This document shows positions 59,153 to 64,000 of a DNA stretch of 64,000 bases, one piece after another. Made by a program: the position numbers and the translations under genes. This stretch comes from Gemmatimonadota bacterium. GTDB lineage: Bacteria > Gemmatimonadota > Gemmatimonadetes > Gemmatimonadales > Gemmatimonadaceae. Location: contig BJHH01000002.1 of the NCBI GenBank assembly GCA_014192065.1, positions 477,057-541,056 on the forward strand. Direction: 5' to 3'. Position 1 is the stretch's first letter. The number at the start of each line of letters is the position of its first letter. Under the pieces are notes generated by a model. The model was not told the origin of the DNA, ran no database searches, and saw nothing but the letters and a program-made list of their open reading frames with translations.

Positions 59153-60799
59153 ATGGATAGACGGTTCTTTCTCGCTCTCTTGTTGACCGGCGTGGTGCTC
59201 GTCGTGACGCCGCTGCTCATTCCTCCAGCGCCGCGGCCCGTAGCGACCGCGCCCACGGTCGGTGGACAGGCCGCCGCCGACGTTCCGACACCAGGAAGCG
59301 TGGCCGCGCAAGCAATTATGCCGCGAACAACGACGGGACCGCGGGCGCCGGCTCCGACGTCAGCAGCGCTTGCACCAATCGACACAATTCTCGCCAGTAG
59401 TGCAGGGGCCGAGTTCGTGTTTACGACACGCGGCGCGGCGCCACTTTCGGCAAACCTCCCAGGCCATCGTGCGCTTGGTGCGACCTCGGGACCGGTTGTG
59501 CTTCACGGGGGCGGAGACGCCCTACTGCAATACCGCGTACTCACGGATCGGGACACGGCGCGACTTGACCAAACCACCTTTCGGTATACGCGAACCGATG
59601 CGAGTGGTGCATCAACACTGACCTTCTCCGATAGCGTCGGCGGCACGACGATCAGCTATCGCCTGGCCGATGATGCGCAGGTCACACAGGTGCACGTGAG
59701 TGTGCCACCGACGACTGGTCGTGCGTTTCTTCTCTTGGGACTGCCGCGCGGATTTGCCTCGCACGAGGCAGATACCCTCGACGATATTCGGCACCTTTCC
59801 TACGCAGCAAAGCCAGTGACCAAGGGAGCCACGGGCGTCACGTTTTCCAGCCTCGACCCCGGGGAACAGGAACTGGTGCCGGGCCCACTGTCATGGGCCG
59901 TGGCCAAAAGTAAGTATTTCGTCGTCGGCGTGTTGTCGCCGAGTGATTCCACGCCGTTTTCTGAGATGCAGGTTGTGGGCGGTGTGCGCGAGAGCAAGCT
60001 CGCGACACGGGCCGCCGCGACCGTGGTCATTCCGATCGTGAATGGGCGCGCCGCGTTCAATCTGTATACCGGCCCGCAGTCGTGGGAGCGCATGCGCGCG
60101 CTCGGTCGCGAGTTTGAAACGGCGAACCCGTATGGTGGTTTCATGCAGCCGGTGGTTCAGCCATTTGCGACCATCGTGATGCGCGTGATGCTGTGGATGA
60201 AGAGCTTCTTCTCGCTCGACTATGGTTGGTTGCTCGTCATCTTTGGGCTCGCGATTCGCGTGGTGTTGTGGCCGCTCAACCAGAGTGCGATGCGGTCGAG
60301 TATCCGCCTCCAGCGAATTCAGCCAGAGCTGCAAGCGGTGCAGGAGCGCTACAAGAGCGACCGCACGAAACAGCAGCAAGAAATCATGCGCGTGTATCAG
60401 GAACATGGCATGAGCCCGTTTTCCGCGCTGTCTGGATGTTTGCCGGCGCTGGTTCCGATGCCCGTGTTCTTCGCGCTGTTCTTTGTGTTTCAGAACACGA
60501 TTGAATTCCGTGGCGTGCCGTTCCTTTGGCTTGCGGACATTTCACTGAAGGATCCGCTCTACATCCTGCCCGTCGTGACCGGCGCGTCGATGTTCCTGCT
60601 CTCGTGGATCGGCATGCGCAACATGCCCAAGAATCCACAGGCGACAATGATGTTGTACCTGATGCCGGGCATGTTCATGATGTTCTTGCTCAGCACGGCC
60701 TCAGGGTTGAGCATCTACTATCTCGTGCAGCAGATCGCGGCGATTCCGCAGCAGTGGATGATCGCCAATGAACGACGAAAGGCCCAGCCACCTAAATAG
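59153..60799 (+). CDS. yidC: Membrane protein insertase YidC
   Basis: A 548-residue inner-membrane insertase of the Gram-negative type. TM1 at residues ~5-23 (FFLALLLTGVVLVVTPLLI), a large periplasmic beta-sandwich domain (~60-330) and the C-terminal five-helix core with 'YGWLLVIFGLAIRVVLWPLNQSAMRSSIRLQRIQPELQ', 'MSPFSALSGCLPALVPMPVFFALFFV' and 'STASGLSIYYLVQQIAAIPQQW'. The conserved arginine in the core is present in 'LAIRVVLWP'. The 3' end overlaps mnmE. Confidence 0.96.
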   Translation: MDRRFFLALLLTGVVLVVTPLLIPPAPRPVATAPTVGGQAAADVPTPGSVAAQAIMPRTTTGPRAPAPTSAALAPIDTILASSAGAEFVFTTRGAAPLSANLPGHRALGATSGPVVLHGGGDALLQYRVLTDRDTARLDQTTFRYTRTDASGASTLTFSDSVGGTTISYRLADDAQVTQVHVSVPPTTGRAFLLLGLPRGFASHEADTLDDIRHLSYAAKPVTKGATGVTFSSLDPGEQELVPGPLSWAVAKSKYFVVGVLSPSDSTPFSEMQVVGGVRESKLATRAAATVVIPIVNGRAAFNLYTGPQSWERMRALGREFETANPYGGFMQPVVQPFATIVMRVMLWMKSFFSLDYGWLLVIFGLAIRVVLWPLNQSAMRSSIRLQRIQPELQAVQERYKSDRTKQQQEIMRVYQEHGMSPFSALSGCLPALVPMPVFFALFFVFQNTIEFRGVPFLWLADISLKDPLYILPVVTGASMFLLSWIGMRNMPKNPQATMMLYLMPGMFMMFLLSTASGLSIYYLVQQIAAIPQQWMIANERRKAQPPK

Positions 60800-62180
60800 C
60801 AGTTCCCCCAAAAGCCGCGCGTCGACGCGCGGCCGGGGTGACACCATCGTTGCGATTGCAACGATGGTGGGCAGGTCGGCCGTTGCCGTTGTTCGACTCA
60901 GTGGCCACGATGCCGGCGAGATTGGGCGACGCTGTGTGCGGCCATGGCCTACCACGGCGCGCACCATGACCCGCTGCGCTGTACACGATCCGGTCACGGG
61001 TCGGCACCTGGATGACGGGCTCGTCGTGGAGTTTCCCGCGCCGGCTTCGTACACCGGTGAAACGGTCGTCGAATTGCATTGCCACGGCGGGTTTTCTGTG
61101 CCCGCTGCCGTAGAGTCTGCGTTGATTCGGGCCGGAGCGCGACCGGCACTGGCTGGCGAGTTCACCGAGCGCGCCGTGCTGAATGGAAAAATCGACCTGG
61201 TCACCGCGGAGGCGATTGGCGAGCTGATCGATGCGCGCACACGGGCGATGCACCGGGCTGCCATACAGAGCCTGTCCGGAACGCTGGTGCGGCAATACGC
61301 GGAGCTACGATCCGAGGTGATCGCCGTGGAGGCGCTCCTTGCGTTCGATATTGATTTTCCGGAAGAGGACCACGGGCCGATCGGGCGGGAGCTTGTGGAC
61401 GGGGCGGTGGTGCGGGTAGAGGCGCGAATCGCCGCACTGCTTGCGACCGCACCAGCGGCCATTCTTGGTCGAGATGGTGCGCTGGTGGTACTTGCTGGGC
61501 CAACCAATGCCGGAAAGTCGTCTTTACTCAATGCCATGGTTGGTGAGGCACGGGTTATTGTGAGCGACGAACCCGGCACCACGAGGGATGCCGTAGAGGT
61601 CCTGCTCGATACCGATCCTTGGCCGATTCGGCTCGTCGACACCGCTGGGCTCCGTGGTGATGCGGGAGTGGTGGAGCGACTTGGAATCGCCGTGAGCGAG
61701 CGCTACCTCGGTGGCGCGGACATCGTGGTCGTGTGCGCAGAGTCGCCGGAAGAAATCGCCAGAATTACCACGCGAGTCCGCGCACTGGGCGACGCGGCGA
61801 TCGTGGAGGTGCTCACGAAGAACGATCTCTGGACGCCGGCGACCGCAGGGATCCATGGCGCCGCGCTCTCCGTGAGCGCGGTGACGGGCCACGGCCTTAG
61901 CGCGCTTCGCGATACCATACTGGCGATTGTCGCCGCGAAGGTTGGTCGCCCTGATGACCAGGGTCCACTGGTGACGAGCGCGCGCCAGCGAGCGGCGCTT
62001 GAAACAGCCCGCGACGAGCTTGCCGATTTTCGGTTGGCATGGCGGGAGGGTGTGCTACCAACGCCAGTGGCTGCGACACACCTTCGAGCGACTATCCACG
62101 CACTGGATCACCTGATTGGCGCAGTGGATGTGGATGCAGTGCTCGCACGGGTGTTTTCGACCTTCTGCGTCGGCAAATAA
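60768..62180 (+). CDS. mnmE: tRNA modification GTPase MnmE
   Basis: Partner of MnmG in U34 modification. A 470-residue protein. The N-terminal tetrahydrofolate-binding domain begins 'DTIVAIATMVGRSAVAVVRLSG', the G domain has 'GPTNAGKSSLLNAM', 'DEPGTTRD', 'DTAGLRGDAG' and 'TKND', and the chain ends with the catalytic-cysteine motif 'FCVGK'. ATG 60768 overlaps yidC by 32 bases and adds a ~24-residue basic extension; no ATG, GTG or TTG lies closer to 'DTIV'. Confidence 0.95.
   Translation: MNDERPSHLNSSSPKSRASTRGRGDTIVAIATMVGRSAVAVVRLSGHDAGEIGRRCVRPWPTTARTMTRCAVHDPVTGRHLDDGLVVEFPAPASYTGETVVELHCHGGFSVPAAVESALIRAGARPALAGEFTERAVLNGKIDLVTAEAIGELIDARTRAMHRAAIQSLSGTLVRQYAELRSEVIAVEALLAFDIDFPEEDHGPIGRELVDGAVVRVEARIAALLATAPAAILGRDGALVVLAGPTNAGKSSLLNAMVGEARVIVSDEPGTTRDAVEVLLDTDPWPIRLVDTAGLRGDAGVVERLGIAVSERYLGGADIVVVCAESPEEIARITTRVRALGDAAIVEVLTKNDLWTPATAGIHGAALSVSAVTGHGLSALRDTILAIVAAKVGRPDDQGPLVTSARQRAALETARDELADFRLAWREGVLPTPVAATHLRATIHALDHLIGAVDVDAVLARVFSTFCVGK
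60814..60869. repeat. Two strong stem-loops in the mnmE 5' coding region
   Basis: A perfect 20-bp palindrome (60814-60833, arm GCCGCGCGTC) is followed by a perfect 12-bp inverted repeat (arms 60842-60853 CACCATCGTTGC and 60858-60869 GCAACGATGGTG, 4-base loop). Both lie within 70 bases of the yidC stop and inside the first 34 codons of mnmE. They could slow or tune translation or transcription of mnmE. Confidence 0.7.
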
Positions 62181-62201
62181 AGCCGCCTCACGCGAGTGGG
62201 G

Positions 62202-63191
62202 CTACGCTGTTCGAGCGGCGTCGCTTACAGAACAGAGGTCGGCCGCAGAACTGCGAACGGCGTTCGACAGTCCCATACTGGCGATCGCCTCCTCGACTAA
62301 CCGAGCACCGAGGAAATAGCCGGCGCGTTCCGGCACCACGCATCGCTGTACGGTGCGGGCCTCGTCGCTCATGCCGCCAGAGAGATATCGTAGGCGTAAT
62401 CCGAGACCAGACCGATCGAGGTCGTCGACCAGACCGCGGGCCAGTACGCCCTCAAGCTCACGGATACGCGAGTACTGGCGGCGGGCATACCCGAAGTATT
62501 CCCACGGCGCATGTCCTGGGCTAAACGCCCGGGAGGCTTGAACGGCGAGCCCTTCGTTGACGAGATGCTCGCGGAGCGAGGCCCGGCGACCGGTTTCCCA
62601 ATAGGAGTAGTATCCACCAGCATCGACGACGAGGTCGCGCATCTCGTTTTGACTGCGCGGGGATGTGTAGCGAACACAGTGCGCCATCTCGTGTGCGATC
62701 CACATCGGAAGGAGCTCGGGATCGAGTCCAAGCCCCCGACTCGTCGGATTGGGCACGCTCGTAAAGTGTTCGAGGCAGACAAACGCCATGCCTCTTCCGT
62801 TGACCACGAGCTCGCCGGCATTGGCGGCGCCGACGCCGACCATCAGGACGATGTCGATGTTAGAGTCGACTGCAAACAGGTCCGCACACTGCTGCTCAGT
62901 GGCCTGCGCGAGCGCGGTCACGTCGACACGGTCAAGCATGGCGTGCAGGTCGTCGCGATTGGCGCGTACGGTGTCACGCACGATCTCGTCAAACTGGGGC
63001 CCCACCGGCTCGATCACATAGTTGTGCCAGTACGCCTCGAGCATCTCGCGGTGTGCGTCGAAGTAGCGATGATATTCGGCTTCGGGCTCGGAACTCTGCA
63101 GCACCGCAACAAAGTCGGGCAGCAGGTTGATAAGCATCGAAGGGTTCGCGTCGCGTGGATAAAAGGGGCAGTCAACGGGAGTGATCGGCAC
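62202..63191 (-). CDS. Zinc metallopeptidase, DUF2268-like
   Basis: A 329-residue protein with a gluzincin-type HExxH at 167-171 (MWIAHEMAHCVRY) and a likely third ligand in 'LREHLVNEGLAVQASR' (~210-222), the pattern of DUF2268-type predicted Zn proteases. No signal peptide is visible. Start GTG 63191; ATG 63137 (MLINLLPDF) is possible. Convergent with mnmE. Confidence 0.75.
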   Translation of the reverse strand: MPITPVDCPFYPRDANPSMLINLLPDFVAVLQSSEPEAEYHRYFDAHREMLEAYWHNYVIEPVGPQFDEIVRDTVRANRDDLHAMLDRVDVTALAQATEQQCADLFAVDSNIDIVLMVGVGAANAGELVVNGRGMAFVCLEHFTSVPNPTSRGLGLDPELLPMWIAHEMAHCVRYTSPRSQNEMRDLVVDAGGYYSYWETGRRASLREHLVNEGLAVQASRAFSPGHAPWEYFGYARRQYSRIRELEGVLARGLVDDLDRSGLGLRLRYLSGGMSDEARTVQRCVVPERAGYFLGARLVEEAIASMGLSNAVRSSAADLCSVSDAARTA

Positions 63192-63315
63192 TCCTCGGCG
63201 AACGGGCCAGCTGCGCGAGAATGTAGGTCCTCACGTGATTGCAAACAAGAGCACGCGATTCCAACGCAGCGCGCTAGCTGGTTTTGATCACCCCGCCTTT
63301 GTATCGCGCAGTTCG

Positions 63316-63963
63316 TTAGCGGGTTCCGAACAACCGGTCACCGGCATCACCGAGTCCCGGGAGGATGTACCCGGAAGCGTTCAGTTCGCGATCGAGCGCC
63401 GCGGTGATGACTGGAACGTCGGGATGAGCCTCGCGCAGGCGCCTTGCTCCCTCTGGCGCGGCCACGATGCAGAGAAATCTGATCCGAGTCGCCCCGGCCA
63501 ACTTGAGTTTTGTGATCGCAGCGACGGCACTTCCGCCGGTAGCCAGCATCGGATCGAGTACAAAGAATTCGCGTTCCGCAGCGTCGCCGGGAACCTTGAA
63601 GTAGTAGTCGATCGGCTGAAGCGTGTCGTGATCACGGTACAGGCCGATATGTCCGACTCGCGCCGAGGGAATGAGTCGAAGAACCCCCTCGACCATACCG
63701 AGTCCGGCCCGAAGGATGGGGACGAGTACGGCCTTCTTTCCGGCGACGCGTTCGCCAGTCGTGGTCTCGAGGGGGGTGATCACCCCGTGCGATTCGAGTT
63801 CCATTTCAGCGGTCGCTTCGTACGCCATGAGCATCGCGACTTCTTCAACGAGCTCCTTGAAGATCTTCGTCGGCGTACTCCGGTCCCGTAGCAACGCGAG
63901 CTTGTGTTGCACGAGCGGATGTCGTACGACGAAGAGTCCGGGGATTGTGGGGGTGGCTGGCAT
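63316..63963 (-). CDS. upp: Uracil phosphoribosyltransferase
   Basis: Pyrimidine salvage: uracil plus PRPP to UMP. A 215-residue protein with '[37 protein letters not shown]', '[15 protein letters not shown]', the PRPP loop region '[18 protein letters not shown]' and '[24 protein letters not shown]'. ATG 63963 with GGAG-like sequence upstream. Together with pyrE it supplies UMP; the BMP operon may supply nucleosides. Confidence 0.96.
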   Translation of the reverse strand: MPATPTIPGLFVVRHPLVQHKLALLRDRSTPTKIFKELVEEVAMLMAYEATAEMELESHGVITPLETTTGERVAGKKAVLVPILRAGLGMVEGVLRLIPSARVGHIGLYRDHDTLQPIDYYFKVPGDAAEREFFVLDPMLATGGSAVAAITKLKLAGATRIRFLCIVAAPEGARRLREAHPDVPVITAALDRELNASGYILPGLGDAGDRLFGTR

Positions 63964-64000
63964 GACGTGGAGTCTAGTATTTTGCGCGCATGAAAGAATA
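63964..64000. other. Window end: possible start of a plus-strand gene
   Basis: 37 bases upstream of upp. An ATG at 63990 (ATGAAAGAATA) opens a plus-strand frame to the window edge; too short to assess. Confidence 0.2.

Noticed and set aside
60701..61642. Minus-strand frame (313 codons) opposite yidC/mnmE
   Set aside because: Low-complexity Ser/Ala/Arg composition and fully antisense to mnmE.
1..64000. CRISPR arrays, insertion sequences, rRNA
   Set aside because: No regularly spaced direct repeats, no transposase-like frames and no rRNA sequence motifs were seen when reading through the window.

Overview
The window reads as a chromosomal segment around a replication origin of a moderately high-GC bacterium, most probably a member of the Gemmatimonadota (Gemmatimonadaceae-like). 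This placement is an inference. It rests on the dnaN-dnaA-rpmH-rnpA-yidD-yidC-mnmE cluster, on parAB beside a bactofilin gene, on a GWxTD lipoprotein, on many secreted or lipoprotein peptidases (S41, M1, M16 pair, M24) and on frequent GTG starts. I found no rRNA, tRNA, CRISPR array, insertion sequence or prophage. Most genes are housekeeping and tightly packed, often with 4-base ATGA or GTGA overlaps.

Layout. 1-7830: end of a MerR-like regulator, a plasmid-type replication initiator, an S41 protease, a TolB-like propeller, a YhaM-like nuclease, an MFS transporter and class I fumarase. 8014-12672: two small cysteine-rich proteins and a minus-strand run (YggX, GT2, aldo/keto reductase, Smr-like, PafA-like phosphatase). 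12863-19122: arginine biosynthesis, argCBD divergent from argR-argG-argH, with ArgR operators. 19200-20823: a palindrome-controlled small DNA-binding protein next to a decayed GT87 gene. 21068-32069: ispG, a MESH1-like alarmone hydrolase, a cupredoxin with a CRP-type site, an M16 peptidase pair divergent from murB, an M24 peptidase, tag and an M1 aminopeptidase.

32153-46299: an ArsC-like protein without its cysteine, a YheT hydrolase, a fusion of a small DNA-binding module with a degenerate nucleotidyltransferase, a dienelactone hydrolase, mnmG, parS-parA-parB, a coiled-coil membrane protein, bactofilin, and a nucleoside-type BMP/ABC operon containing a Nif3-family gene. 46311-55501: polA, a GWxTD lipoprotein, a Ser/Thr kinase, a histidine kinase, pyrE, an AraC-type regulator, RNase P RNA and a lipoprotein gene that appears to start inside the RNA gene. 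55510-63963: dnaN, dnaA, rpmH, rnpA, yidD, yidC, mnmE, a zinc metallopeptidase and upp.

The best candidate for something undescribed is the relationship between the protein at 19230-19622 and the N-terminal half of the protein at 33787-34737. They share a G-x3-K-x3-N motif, a DLG motif and an AT-hook-like RGRP near the end of the module. In the second protein the module is fused to an AbiEii/DUF6036-like nucleotidyltransferase whose catalytic acids look lost. The first gene carries a perfect 12-bp inverted repeat over its ribosome binding site and the first base of its start codon. Other points worth checking are rnpA without an ATG/GTG/TTG start, a CDS overlapping the 3' end of rnpB, a probably leaderless argC with its operator over the start codon, and three convergent gene pairs overlapping exactly at CTAG.
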